From: Sphingopyxis sp. PET50
GTDB taxonomy: Bacteria > Pseudomonadota > Alphaproteobacteria > Sphingomonadales > Sphingomonadaceae
Assembly: GCF_025244705.1 (NCBI RefSeq)
Contig: NZ_CP104207.1
Span: 930,001-994,000 of the forward strand
Direction of reading: 5' to 3'
Length of the DNA: 64,000 nt
The notes under the pieces are model-generated. The model saw nothing but the letters and a program-made list of their open reading frames with translations, ran no database searches and had not been told where the DNA came from. This document shows, one piece after another, positions 36,976-45,911 of the stretch. Position 1 is the stretch's first letter; each line of letters begins with the position of its first letter. Both the position numbers and the translations under genes were made by a program.

Positions 36976-37399
36976 TCAGCGCGTCGCCATCCGCTCGAAC
37001 AGCGACCCTTCGGCCTGCCAGTCGATCCGCACCCGCCGGTGCGCGAAGCGCCAGCCGTCGGCGGTGCGGATCAGCCGGTCGTCATAGGTGCCGCTGTGAT
37101 CGGGTCCGAAATTGCTGTGCACGGTGAAATAGCTGCGCGCCGTGGCCGTATCGCCATCGACCGCGATCAGCGGGTTGGTGATATGGTGGCGCACGAAGGT
37201 CAGCCGCGCATCGCGCGTGCCCGACGCCAGCGCCGCCGCGATCGCCAGCCGGCCCGCGCGGCGCCTTGCCGAGATATTCGAGCACGCCGTCTGCGGCGAA
37301 ACAGGCGGTCATCGCGTCCAGCCGCCCACGGTCGCCATGATAGGTATAGCGCGCGAGCAGGTCGCGGATCGCGTCGCGGTCGGCGGCAAGATCAGCCAT
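36976..37399 (-). CDS. SnoaL-like (nuclear transport factor 2 fold) protein, frameshift near 37255
   Basis: The N-terminal part MADLAADRDAIRDLLARYTY, the central VLEYLGKAP and, after a shift, LAIAAALASG then FVRHHITNPLIAVDGDTATA and GTYDDRLIRTADGWRFAHRR match SnoaL-like small dehydratase/isomerase proteins of about 140 residues. The break lies in GGGCCGGCTGG. The ATG overlaps the end of the SMP-30 gene. Substrate unknown; such proteins often act on polycyclic intermediates. Confidence 0.8.
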
Positions 37400-38255
37400 T
37401 GTAGCAAAGCTCCAGCCCGGGCTCGTCCCAGCGCATTTTTGCCAGCCGCCCGGTCCGCGACAGGGTGATATAGGCATCGCGCATGTCGGCGCCGCCAAAA
37501 GCGATATTGGTCACATAGGGTTCGCCCGCGATATCGAGCTTGCTCACCGCCCCATCGGGCGTGATCGTCGTGATCCCGCCGTCATAGAGTGTGGCGACAC
37601 AGATGTTCCCCGCCGCCGTCACCGCGAGGCTGTCGAACCCGACCGGTCCCGGCGCGGTCGCGACCCAGGTCGGGCGCTGTTCCGCGACTTCCCGTTCATA
37701 CCGCCACAGCCGCGCCTGATGCGTATCGGCGACATGGATGTGGCGCCCGTCGGGGGACAGGCCGATGCCGTTGTACGAGACCGCATGGCGATTGATCGCC
37801 GCGATCGACGATCCGTCGGGCAGCGCGCTGAACAATCCGCTCGCGGTGCGGATGCCGTCGTGCGTCTTGCCGAGGTCGGTGAACCACAGCCGCCCCTCGG
37901 CATCGAAGACGATGTCGTTGGGCGCTTCGAGTGCGACGCCATCGCAGGCATCGTAAAGTCGCTCGAACTTGCCGGTGGACAGATCGACGCGCTCGACGCG
38001 TCCCTCGTGCCCGGCGCCGCGCGCATTCTGGAATTTGACGAGGTCGAGCCCGCCATTGTTGCACACATAGAGCGCGCCATCGGGTCCGATCGCAGCGCCA
38101 TTGGGTCCGCCGCCGATCTCGCAGACCGTTTCGGTCCGTCCGTTCCAGCAGCGCGTGATGCGCCCGCCCGCGAGTTCGACGACGATCACCGACCCGTCGG
38201 CCATCACCACCGGCCCTTCGGGAAAGGCGAGCCCTTCCGCGACGATCTCGATCAT
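37392..38255 (-). CDS. SMP-30/gluconolactonase-like lactonase
   Basis: This 287-residue six-bladed propeller has the metal ligands of the family: Glu in LAFPEGPVV, Asn in EAPNDIVFD and Asp in LSPDGRHIHVAD. It would hydrolyse a lactone. It is the first gene of the leftward unit and is divergent from an SDR operon; a variant of the island operator lies 14 bases upstream. Confidence 0.88.
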   Translation of the reverse strand: MIEIVAEGLAFPEGPVVMADGSVIVVELAGGRITRCWNGRTETVCEIGGGPNGAAIGPDGALYVCNNGGLDLVKFQNARGAGHEGRVERVDLSTGKFERLYDACDGVALEAPNDIVFDAEGRLWFTDLGKTHDGIRTASGLFSALPDGSSIAAINRHAVSYNGIGLSPDGRHIHVADTHQARLWRYEREVAEQRPTWVATAPGPVGFDSLAVTAAGNICVATLYDGGITTITPDGAVSKLDIAGEPYVTNIAFGGADMRDAYITLSRTGRLAKMRWDEPGLELCYNG

Positions 38256-38268
38256 GCGCCTCTCCTGT

Positions 38269-38281
38269 ATAACTTAGTTAT
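38269..38281. promoter_or_regulatory. Operator site 5 (variant), ATAACT-T-AGTTAT
   Basis: The half sites ATAACT and AGTTAT are those of the shared operator but in the reverse order and one base apart. The left flank CTTAGTTAT equals the flank at site 7. It lies in the divergent region between the lactonase and the SDR operon, so it is probably a weaker or differently spaced site. Confidence 0.5.
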
Positions 38282-38335
38282 CCATGTCTTGACACGCGGG
38301 GGACGAGCGCGCAACCCTGCGCGGAGGGAGAGACA

Positions 38336-39217
38336 ATGGCCGTACCAGCCCATCATATCGTGGCGACGCCGCCACCCTTCGACGTGCCGCCCTATCCGGC
38401 CGGCATTTTCGCGGGACAGGTGGTGCTCGTCACCGGCGGCGGGTCGGGCATGGGGCTGGCGATGGCCAGGGCCTTTGCGCAGGGCGGCGCCGATGTCGCG
38501 GTCATGGGCCGCAGCCTCGACCGCGCGCGGGAGGGCGCGGCGCAGATCGCGGCGCTGGGCGTGCGCACCCATGCGATGAGCTGCGACGTCCGCCTGCCCG
38601 AAGCCGTCGCCGCCGCCTTCGACGAGGCCGAGGCGGCGCTCGGCCCGGTCGGCCTCCTCGCCAACAACGCCGGCGCCAATTTCCCGGTGCTCGCCGAGGA
38701 TATTTCGCCGAACGCGTGGAGCGCGGTGACGCGGATCGCGATCGACGGCACCTTCCTCTGCTCGGCCGAATATGCCCGCCGCCACATCGCGGCGGGAGAG
38801 GGCGGGGCGATCGTCAACAACAGCGCCCAATATATCTGGACCGGCTTTCCCGGCGACGCGCACAGCGCCGCCGCCAAGACCGCGCAGGCGACGATGACGA
38901 GGAAAATGGCCGCCGACTGGGCGCCCCACGGCATCCGCGTCAACGCCGTCGCGGCGGGTTTCTTCCCGCACGCGACCTCGAATGCCGGACAGCGCGAGGG
39001 CGGGATCGAGGAGCTTCAGGCAATGATCCCCGCCGGCCGTACCGGCAGCATCTGGGAATTCGGCTGGCTCGCGGCGATGACTTGCACGCCGCTGTTCGGC
39101 GCCATGACCGGGCAGGTGATCGTGCAGGACGGCGGCGAAAGCCTGCGCCGCTCGCTCATCATGCCCGACTATGTGCCGCCGCGCGAGCGCGCCGACGGCC
39201 CCTGGGGATGGAAATGA
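38336..39217 (+). CDS. SDR, 2,4-dienoyl-CoA reductase-like
   Basis: The 293-residue protein has TGGGSGMG and NNAG, but the usual Tyr of YxxxK is replaced: FPGDAHSAAAKTAQ has His at that position, as in 2,4-dienoyl-CoA reductases, which place their active tyrosine elsewhere. The long C-terminus (RRSLIMPDYVPPRERADGPW) also fits that group and resembles the SDR at 50063. It would reduce a conjugated dienoyl-CoA or enoyl-CoA with NADPH. Confidence 0.83.
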   Translation: MAVPAHHIVATPPPFDVPPYPAGIFAGQVVLVTGGGSGMGLAMARAFAQGGADVAVMGRSLDRAREGAAQIAALGVRTHAMSCDVRLPEAVAAAFDEAEAALGPVGLLANNAGANFPVLAEDISPNAWSAVTRIAIDGTFLCSAEYARRHIAAGEGGAIVNNSAQYIWTGFPGDAHSAAAKTAQATMTRKMAADWAPHGIRVNAVAAGFFPHATSNAGQREGGIEELQAMIPAGRTGSIWEFGWLAAMTCTPLFGAMTGQVIVQDGGESLRRSLIMPDYVPPRERADGPWGWK

Positions 39218-39729
39218 AGCGCGTGGAAATGAGCGGCTGGCTGGCGGGCAAGCGCGCCCGGATCGAGGGCGACAGCCCGGCGATCGCCGCCGCGTTCGAG
39301 GCGGCGGGCGCGACGCTCGTCGGGGGCGAGGCCGATATCTGGGTTCACATCGCCCCGCCGCCGAAGGTCAAGGCCGCGCACGAGCTGACCCACGCCGAAT
39401 GGCGCGCCAGCCTCGACGCGGGTCTCGACCGGCGGTTCCTCGGCGCCAGGGACTTCGCCGCAAGCTGCCGCGCGCGCGGGCAGGGCGGGGCGGTGCTGTT
39501 CGTCGGCGCCCCCGAGCAGGCGCTCGGCGCCGATCAGGCCGCGGCGGCGGGCGCGCTCGGCAATCTCACCAAGACGCTCGGCGTCGAATGGGCCCGCGAC
39601 GGTATCCGCGTGAACAGCATTCTCACCCGCGAAACGGGCGATACGCTCGGGCATCTCGCCGCCTATCTCGCCAGCGACTATGCCGCCTATGTCACCGGCG
39701 CGGTGGTCGGCATCGCGCTCGATGACTGA
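39214..39729 (+). CDS. Short degenerate SDR-like protein
   Basis: This protein is 171 residues against about 250 for the family. It keeps the second half of an SDR (ALGNLTKTLGVEWARDGIRV, NSILTRETG, YVTGAVVGIALDD) but has no TGxxxGxG nucleotide motif and no YxxxK. Both ends overlap neighbouring SDR genes (ATGA at 39214 and an 8-base overlap at 39722), so translation is coupled. It may be a non-catalytic partner or a remnant kept for coupling. Confidence 0.72.
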   Translation: MKRVEMSGWLAGKRARIEGDSPAIAAAFEAAGATLVGGEADIWVHIAPPPKVKAAHELTHAEWRASLDAGLDRRFLGARDFAASCRARGQGGAVLFVGAPEQALGADQAAAAGALGNLTKTLGVEWARDGIRVNSILTRETGDTLGHLAAYLASDYAAYVTGAVVGIALDD

Positions 39730-40582
39730 CCGCATCCGCCTCGACGGGCAGGCGGCGTTCGTCACGGGGGGCGGTGGCGGCATCGGGCGCGCGATCGCGA
39801 TCCGGCTGGCCGAGGCGGGCGCCGATGTCGCGATCTTCGACATCTTCGCCGAACGCGCCGAGGAAGCAGCGGCGCGCGTTCGCGAGACGGGGCGGCGCGC
39901 GCTGGCGATCCCGGGCGACGTGATGGACGGCGACGCCTTGCGCGCGGCCATCGACCGCACCGCATCCGAATTCGGCCGCCTCGATATCCTCGCCAACAAT
40001 GCCGGCGGCGTGTCGGCGCGGCCCTTTCTCGACCAGAGCGAGCGCAGCATGCGCAAGCATATCGACATCAACCTGATGTCGATGCTGATCGCGACGCAGA
40101 CGGCGGCCAAGCATATGGTCGCGGGCGGGCGTGGCGGCTCGATCGTCAATGTCGCGAGCATCGAGGCGAGCCGCGCGGCGCCCAATTTCGCCGTCTATGC
40201 GGCGTGCAAGGCGGGTATGCTCAGCTTCACCCGGTCGATGGCGGTCGAGCTGTCGGACCATGACATCCGCGTCAATTGCATCGCGCCCGACCATACGGTC
40301 ACGCCGGGCAATCAGGGCAATCGCGCCGGGCCGGTCGACCCCGCGACCTGGAAACGGCACAGTGCCGAAGAAATCGACGCGATGAACCGGCTGATCCCGC
40401 TGGGCCGCGAAGGCATCGACATGGAATGCGGCGACGCGGCGGTTTTCCTGTCGAGCGCAATGGCGAGCTATATCACCGGCGTATTGCTTCCCGTCGATGG
40501 CGGCACCTGGGGCGCGTCGGGCTGGGTGCGTGGAAGAAACGGCAAATGGACGCTCAACGAAGGTTTGGCATTCGGCGCCTAA
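39722..40582 (+). CDS. SDR family oxidoreductase
   Basis: This 286-residue SDR contains TGGGGGIG, NNAGG, VNVASIEA and the catalytic YAACK, with FDIF after strand 2 suggesting NAD. The C-terminal tail GGTWGASGWVRGRNGKWTLN is longer than usual. It is the last gene of the 38336 operon before the GntR gene. Confidence 0.9.
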   Translation: MTDRIRLDGQAAFVTGGGGGIGRAIAIRLAEAGADVAIFDIFAERAEEAAARVRETGRRALAIPGDVMDGDALRAAIDRTASEFGRLDILANNAGGVSARPFLDQSERSMRKHIDINLMSMLIATQTAAKHMVAGGRGGSIVNVASIEASRAAPNFAVYAACKAGMLSFTRSMAVELSDHDIRVNCIAPDHTVTPGNQGNRAGPVDPATWKRHSAEEIDAMNRLIPLGREGIDMECGDAAVFLSSAMASYITGVLLPVDGGTWGASGWVRGRNGKWTLNEGLAFGA

Positions 40583-40676
40583 ATGAAGGAAATAGGGCAA
40601 CATTGCTAGGTTGCGTCAAAGGTCCTAAAGACGCAGCTACTGGAAATGAAACAAACTCCGGGCAGGGGCAGGATTT

Positions 40677-41453
40677 GTGAATATGGAAAATAGCGCGGCG
40701 CGCATCAGGGTACCCAAGACATCGGAACTGGTCGCCGACCAGATCAGGGCCCAGATCGTGCGCGGCGAACTGAAAGAGGGCGACTCGCTGCCGCCCGAAG
40801 GCACGCTGATGTCGACCCTCGGCATTTCGCGCCCGACCCTGCGCGAAGCCTTTCGCATCCTCGAGGCCGAGGCCCTGATCAGCGTCGTGCGCGGGTCGCG
40901 CAGCGGCGCGCGCGTGCATCAGCCGTCGGTCGAACTCGTGTCGCGCTATGCGGGCTATCTGCTCGAGGCGGGCGGGACGACGATCTCCGATCTCTATGCC
41001 GCGCGGCTCGCGATCGAGCCGACCGTCGTGCGCTGGCTCGCCACCGCCAAGGGCCAGACACCGGGTTTCGCGAAGGTGCGGCAGGTGCTCGCGGACCTCG
41101 ACAATATGCTCAGTACCGAGGCCTATGCCGAATTCGTCGACAATGTGTCGCATTTCCACCAGACGCTCGTCGAGGCCACCGGCAACAAGACGCTCAGCCT
41201 GCTCAACCGCATGCTGCTCAACCTCGGCCGCCATCACCAGAATGATTATCAGCGCCGCCACCCGCGCACGACCGAGGACAAGTACAAGAGCCTGCGCGCG
41301 GGCTTCAAATCCTTCGAGAAGCTGGTCACGATGATCGAGGCCGGCGATGTCGAGGGCGCGGTCGCGCACTGGCGGCTTCACCTGCGCAACGCCAACGACA
41401 CCTGGGCGGCGCGCGGCGAGGGCGAGCGGGTGGTCGACTCCCTGCACGGATGA
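40677..41453 (+). CDS. GntR-family regulator, FadR/FCD subgroup
   Basis: This 258-residue protein has a GntR wHTH (SELVADQIRAQIVRGELKEG, GISRPTLREAFRILE) followed by an all-helical FCD domain with FHQTLVEATGN. Such proteins sense acids or acyl-CoA. The start is GTG 40677 (ATG 40683 possible). Its stop overlaps the acyl-CoA ligase start (ATGA), so regulator and ligase are made together. It is a candidate for the protein that binds the AGTTATATAACT sites. Confidence 0.9.
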   Translation: MNMENSAARIRVPKTSELVADQIRAQIVRGELKEGDSLPPEGTLMSTLGISRPTLREAFRILEAEALISVVRGSRSGARVHQPSVELVSRYAGYLLEAGGTTISDLYAARLAIEPTVVRWLATAKGQTPGFAKVRQVLADLDNMLSTEAYAEFVDNVSHFHQTLVEATGNKTLSLLNRMLLNLGRHHQNDYQRRHPRTTEDKYKSLRAGFKSFEKLVTMIEAGDVEGAVAHWRLHLRNANDTWAARGEGERVVDSLHG

Positions 41454-42955
41454 ATTTCGCCGACGCGATGATGGCCGCCGCGGCGCGCATGCCCGGCGCG
41501 TCGCTGACCGTCGCGTCGGACACGCACCCGGCTGAAACGACGCTCGGCGAAGTCGTCGCGGCGGGCCGCCGTATGGGCACGCGGATGAGCGCCGCCGGGA
41601 TCGGGCGCGGCGATATCGTCGCCTGCATGCTTCCCAACTGGCGCGAATGGCTCGTCGTCGCGGCCGGGGCGGCGCAGGCGGGGGCGGTGATGCTGCCGAT
41701 CGTCACCATCTATGGCGCGAAGGAACTCGGCTTCATCCTGCGCCAGTCGGGAGCGAAATGGCTGTTCACGCCCGATCGCTTCCGGGGTGTCGATCATGCC
41801 CGGGTCGTGGCCGATTGCGGCGAGCTGCCCGCGCTGGACCGCCACATCGTCATCGGGCCCGATTTCGATGCGCTGGAGGCCGACGGACCGATCGCCGATC
41901 CGGTGCCGGTCGACGCGGACGACCTTGCGCTGCTCGTCTATACCTCGGGCACCACCGCCGATCCCAAGGGCGTGATGCACAATGCGCGCTCGATCCTCGC
42001 CGAGCTGCAGTCGATGCGCGACATGCGCGGCGGTTCGGACGACGAGACGGTGATTTCGCCGTGGCCGCCGGGGCATGTCGCGGGCGCGCTGTCGATGTAC
42101 CGCTTCCTCTGCCAGGCGACTCCGCTCGTGCTGATGGACCAGTGGGACGCCGCACTCGCCGCCGAACTGATCGAACGCCATCGCATCTCCTTCACGTCGG
42201 GGACGCCCTTCCATCTGTCGGGGATCATGGCCGCCGCCGACGCGGCGGGGCGCGACCTGTCGTCGCTCCGGCACTATATGGTCGGCGCCGCGCCGGTGCC
42301 GCCGTCGCTGATCGAACGCTGCCAGGCGCAGGGACTCGCCGTCTTTCACTGCTATGGGTCGAGCGAGCATCCGACGGTGACGTCGGGGGTCGCCGAAGAC
42401 CCGCTCGACAAGCAGCTCGATACCGAGGGCCGCGTGATCGAGGGATCCGAAATGCGCTTCGTCGACGACGCGGGCAGGGACGTGCCGCCGGGGCAGGATG
42501 GAGAAATCTGCACGCGCGGACCCGAACTGTTCCTGGGCTATCTCGACCCGGCGCTGAACGAAGCGGCCTTCCTGCCCGGCGGCTGGTACCGCAGCGGCGA
42601 CGTCGGCCGCCTCGACGAGGACGGCTATCTGCTGATCACCGACCGCAAGAAGGACATCATCATCCGCGGCGGCGAGAATATCGCGTCGAAGGAGGTCGAG
42701 GCGGTGCTGCTGCGGCATCCGGCGATCGCCGATGCGGCGGCGGTGGCGGCGCCCGACGAGCGCATGGGCGAGGTGGTGCGCGCCTGCGTCGTGCTGGCGC
42801 CGGGCGCGACGCTGACGCTGGATGACGTGCGCGCGCACTTCCTCGCGGCGGGGATCGCGAAGCAGAAGACGCCCGAGCGGCTGACGATATTGGCGGAACT
42901 GCCGCGCAACGCGTCGGGCAAGGTGCTGAAGCAGGAATTGCGGCGGACGGCTTAA
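41450..42955 (+). CDS. AMP-forming acyl-CoA ligase (cyclohexanecarboxylate/medium-chain type)
   Basis: The 501-residue ligase has LLVYTSGTTADPKGVMHN, YGSSEHPTV, YRSGDVGRLDEDGYLLITDR and the catalytic Lys in NASGKVLKQEL. KKDIIIRGGENIASKEVE is the hinge. The pattern is closest to ligases of cyclic or medium-chain acids; the substrate cannot be read from sequence. It is coupled to the GntR regulator, which suggests that the CoA ester or free acid is the inducing signal. Confidence 0.9.
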   Translation: MNFADAMMAAAARMPGASLTVASDTHPAETTLGEVVAAGRRMGTRMSAAGIGRGDIVACMLPNWREWLVVAAGAAQAGAVMLPIVTIYGAKELGFILRQSGAKWLFTPDRFRGVDHARVVADCGELPALDRHIVIGPDFDALEADGPIADPVPVDADDLALLVYTSGTTADPKGVMHNARSILAELQSMRDMRGGSDDETVISPWPPGHVAGALSMYRFLCQATPLVLMDQWDAALAAELIERHRISFTSGTPFHLSGIMAAADAAGRDLSSLRHYMVGAAPVPPSLIERCQAQGLAVFHCYGSSEHPTVTSGVAEDPLDKQLDTEGRVIEGSEMRFVDDAGRDVPPGQDGEICTRGPELFLGYLDPALNEAAFLPGGWYRSGDVGRLDEDGYLLITDRKKDIIIRGGENIASKEVEAVLLRHPAIADAAAVAAPDERMGEVVRACVVLAPGATLTLDDVRAHFLAAGIAKQKTPERLTILAELPRNASGKVLKQELRRTA

Positions 42956-42975
42956 TTGCCATGCTCGCCTAAACT

Positions 42976-43061
42976 CCGTTCGTGCTGAGCTTGTCGAAGC
43001 ACCGTTCTTCTTCCTAACGTCCAAGGAAAGAACGGCCCTTCGACAAGCTCAGGGCGAACGG
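42976..43061. repeat. Inverted repeat, CTTCGACAAGCTCAG family
   Basis: The arms CGTGCTGAGCTTGTCGAAGC and CCTTCGACAAGCTCAGGGCG lie between convergent genes, 20 bases after the ligase stop. Confidence 0.8.
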
Positions 43062-43076
43062 ATGTTGGTAGCGGTT

Positions 43077-43865
43077 CTAATTCCGCATGATGAACCCGCC
43101 GTCGACGTTCAGCGCCTGCCCCGTGATCCAGTCCCCCGCGGGCGAGCAGAGCAGCAGTAGCGCTCCCACCAGATCCTGCGGCTCGCCGCGCGGCTGCTTG
43201 ACCACGCGCGCCATCGCCGCCTGCACGAAGGGGCTGTCCTCGGGGGTCAGCGCCTTGCCCGCGTCGGACATGGTCATCCCCGGCGCGATCGCATTGACGT
43301 TGACGTTCATCCGCCCGAGCTCGGTCGCCAGCGTCGTCGTCAGCCCGAGCAGCGCGACCTTGCTGATCCCGTAGGTCGTCTGGGCCGGGAAACCGCCCGC
43401 CGACAGCTGGTTGACGATCTTGCCGCCGCCGCGCGCCTGGAACAGCGGCACCGCCGCCTTGGAGCAGATCAGCGCGCCGGTCAGGTTGACGCGCATCAGC
43501 CGCTCGAAATCGGCGATGCTCGTCTGGATCGCGGGGGTGCCCACCGCCTCGACCATCAGCGCGGCATTGTTGACGAGGATGTCGAGCCCGCCGAAGGCCG
43601 CGACGGTCGCCTCCATCATCGCCGCGACCGACGCCTCGTCGGCGATATCGGCCCGCACCGCGATCGCCCTGCCGCCCGCGGCCTCGATCTCGCCCGCGAC
43701 GCGTTCGGCGCCTTCCTTGTTGAGGTCCGCGACGACGACGCGCGCGCCCGCATTGGCGAGCCCGACCGCATAGGCGCGCCCGATGCCGTTACCGCGCCCG
43801 CCCGCGCCGGTGACGATCGCCACCTTGCCGTCGAGGCGGAACCGGTCATTGGTGAAATCAGGCAT
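43077..43865 (-). CDS. SDR family oxidoreductase
   Basis: This 262-residue SDR has the extended glycine motif TGAGGRGNGIG, VADLNKEG after strand 2, NNAAL and catalytic YGISK. It ends GQALNVDGGFIMRN. It is on the same strand as the aldehyde dehydrogenase and P450 genes upstream, but a REP-like element lies between them. Confidence 0.9.
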   Translation of the reverse strand: MPDFTNDRFRLDGKVAIVTGAGGRGNGIGRAYAVGLANAGARVVVADLNKEGAERVAGEIEAAGGRAIAVRADIADEASVAAMMEATVAAFGGLDILVNNAALMVEAVGTPAIQTSIADFERLMRVNLTGALICSKAAVPLFQARGGGKIVNQLSAGGFPAQTTYGISKVALLGLTTTLATELGRMNVNVNAIAPGMTMSDAGKALTPEDSPFVQAAMARVVKQPRGEPQDLVGALLLLCSPAGDWITGQALNVDGGFIMRN

Positions 43866-43868
43866 TTA

Positions 43869-43971
43869 TCTCCCCTCCCGCTTGCGGGAGGGGCCGGGGA
43901 GGGCCTGTCCCGTATCCAACAAAAGGGAGGAAACAAGCCCTCCCTAACCCCTCCCGCAAGCGGGAGGAGAA
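43869..43971. repeat. REP-like inverted repeat
   Basis: CCCCTCCCGCTTGCGGGAGGGG at the left and CCCCTCCCGCAAGCGGGAGG at the right enclose an AGGGCCTG... / ...AAGCCCTCC pair. It lies between two minus-strand genes. Confidence 0.8.
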
Positions 43972-43974
43972 CGC

Positions 43975-45452
43975 CTATTTCGGAAAGATCGGCGCGCCGA
44001 CGCCGATGGTGACGGTCTTGTAGTGCAGGAATTCGTCGATCCCCGCCTTGCCGCCCTCCTTGCCGAAGCCCGATATGCCGATCCCGCCAAAGGGGGTGTG
44101 CGGATTGATCTGGAACCCGCCATTGTTGTAGACGCCGCTCGGCGTTGAGCCGCTCGGACAGGCGGTGGACGCGCTGCAGATCGTTCGACTGGATATAGGC
44201 GGCGAGGCCATATTCGCTGTTGTTGGCGATGGCGACCGCCTCGTCCTCGTCGTGGAATTTCATCACCACCACCGCGGGGCCGAAAATCTCGACCTGGCTG
44301 ATCTCGTGATCGGGGTCGGCATCGACGATCAGCGTCGGTTCGATGAAATTGCCCTCGGCGAGGTCGCCGCCGCAGCGTCCGCCGCCGAGCTCGAACTTCG
44401 CCGCGCCGTCGGCCTTCGCGCGCTCGAACATGCCGAGGATGCGGTCGACCGCCGCCCTGTTGATCACCGGCCCGACCGCGACCGTCGGGTCCATCGGATC
44501 GCCGACCTTGAACTGGCCGATGATCGCCTTCAGCCGCGCGACGAAATCATCATAGACGTCGGCATGGACGAGCTGGCGGGTGGGGAGGGCGCAGCCCTGG
44601 CCCGACAGGCAGCCGACGGTCCAGAACACCGCGCGCTCGGCCGCCGCCTGGAGGTCGCAGTCGGGAAAGACGAGGCTCGCCGACTTGCCGCCGAGCTCCA
44701 TCACGCTCGGCTTGATCTCCTCGGCGCACGCCGCGAGGATCCTGCGCGCGGTGATCGGGCCGCCGGTGAAGCTGATCTTGCGGATATTCTTGTGCCGCAC
44801 GATCGCCTCGCCCGCCTCGGCGGTGCCGGGCAGGATCGACAGCACCCCGTCGGGAACTCCGGCCTGCTTGCACAATTGCGCGAACATCTCGGGCGCGAAG
44901 GGGGTGATCTCGGCGGGCTTGCAGATCACGCAATTGCCCGCCGCGAGCGCCGCCGCGACCTTCATGCCGAGCGAGATCAGCGGCCCGTTCCAGGTGATGA
45001 TGATGCCGACGATGCCGATCGGCTCGGGCACGGTGTAGCTCAGCTCGCCGCGCGTATCGAAGGTCGAGATCAGCTCGCCCGAAACCTTATCGCACCAGCC
45101 GGCATAGTATCGCGTCCAGCCGACCGCGGTGTCGACCCCGCGCTCGCCGACCATCAGCGTCGTGCCGCCGTCGAGCGCCGCCATTTCGGCGAGCTTCGTC
45201 TTGTTCGCCTCGAGCAGGTCGGCGAGGCGGTTCAAAATGTCGCGCCGCGCCTCGGGCGGGGTGCGGCGCCACGCCTCGCGCACGGCTTCGGCCTTGGCGA
45301 CCGCCTCTTCTACCTCCGCCGCGCCGAGCGAGCGGAATCTCGGCCTGCACCTCCTGCCTGACCGGGTGCAGATGCGGATGCGTCCCGCCGCTGCCGCTCG
45401 CTCGCTGTTCGTGCCCCAGATGCAGATGCACTGCGGGTGCCGCGCTTGCCAT
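43975..45452 (-). CDS. Aldehyde dehydrogenase family protein, two frameshifts
   Basis: After an N-terminal GGTHPHLHPVRQEVQAEIPL the frame shifts near 45342 into GAAEVEEAVAKAEAVREAW. The core has ITWNGPLISLGMKVAAALAA, ELGGKSASLVF (general-base Glu) and CLSGQGCALPTR. The usual catalytic Cys region reads GQGC. A second shift near 44148 (GCCGAGCGGC for GCCGGCGGC) precedes VYNNGGFQINPHTPFGGIGI. It would oxidise an aldehyde to the acid with NAD(P), perhaps after P450 hydroxylation. It is upstream of the SDR and downstream of VOC and P450 genes. Confidence 0.87.
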
Positions 45453-45471
45453 GATAGGATCCTCTTCTGTT

Positions 45472-45906
45472 TCAGCTGTTTTCGGGCATCGCCAGGACGA
45501 GTCCGCCGTCGGCGCCCGGCCGCATCGCCGGGCTCCAGACGATTTCCCAGCCATTGCCTTCGGGGTCGGCGAAATAGCCCGAATAGAGGCCGCCATCGCG
45601 GTCGCGGATCGGGCTGGTGACGGTGGCGCTGGCGGCGATCGCCCCGGCGAATTGCGCATCGACGTCGGCCTTCGTCTCGACGAAGACCGCGTTCAGGGCG
45701 CGCGGGACCGCCGACAGGTCGATGCCGCTTTCCGCCGCCAGATAGTCGCGCGGGACAAAGACGATGACCGCCGTTCCGGCGCGCAGCATGAGCGAACCCG
45801 GCGCGTCGGGACCCCATGGCTGCCAGCCGAGTCCATCGACATAGAATCGGCGCAGGGCCGCCACGTCGCCCGCGGGCACCATCAGCATATGCAAGGCCTG
45901 ATCCAT
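45472..45906 (-). CDS. VOC-family (glyoxalase/dioxygenase-fold) protein
   Basis: This 144-residue protein has the VOC fold: MDQALHMLMVPAGDVAALRR, FYVDGLGWQPWGPD and GGLYSGYFADPEGNGWEIVW with a C-terminal metal-ligand Glu. The function is not predictable; members include glyoxalases, isomerases and resistance proteins. It sits between P450 and aldehyde dehydrogenase with 5- and 19-base gaps, so it belongs to that operon. Confidence 0.8.
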   Translation of the reverse strand: MDQALHMLMVPAGDVAALRRFYVDGLGWQPWGPDAPGSLMLRAGTAVIVFVPRDYLAAESGIDLSAVPRALNAVFVETKADVDAQFAGAIAASATVTSPIRDRDGGLYSGYFADPEGNGWEIVWSPAMRPGADGGLVLAMPENS

Positions 45907-45911
45907 CGTCG

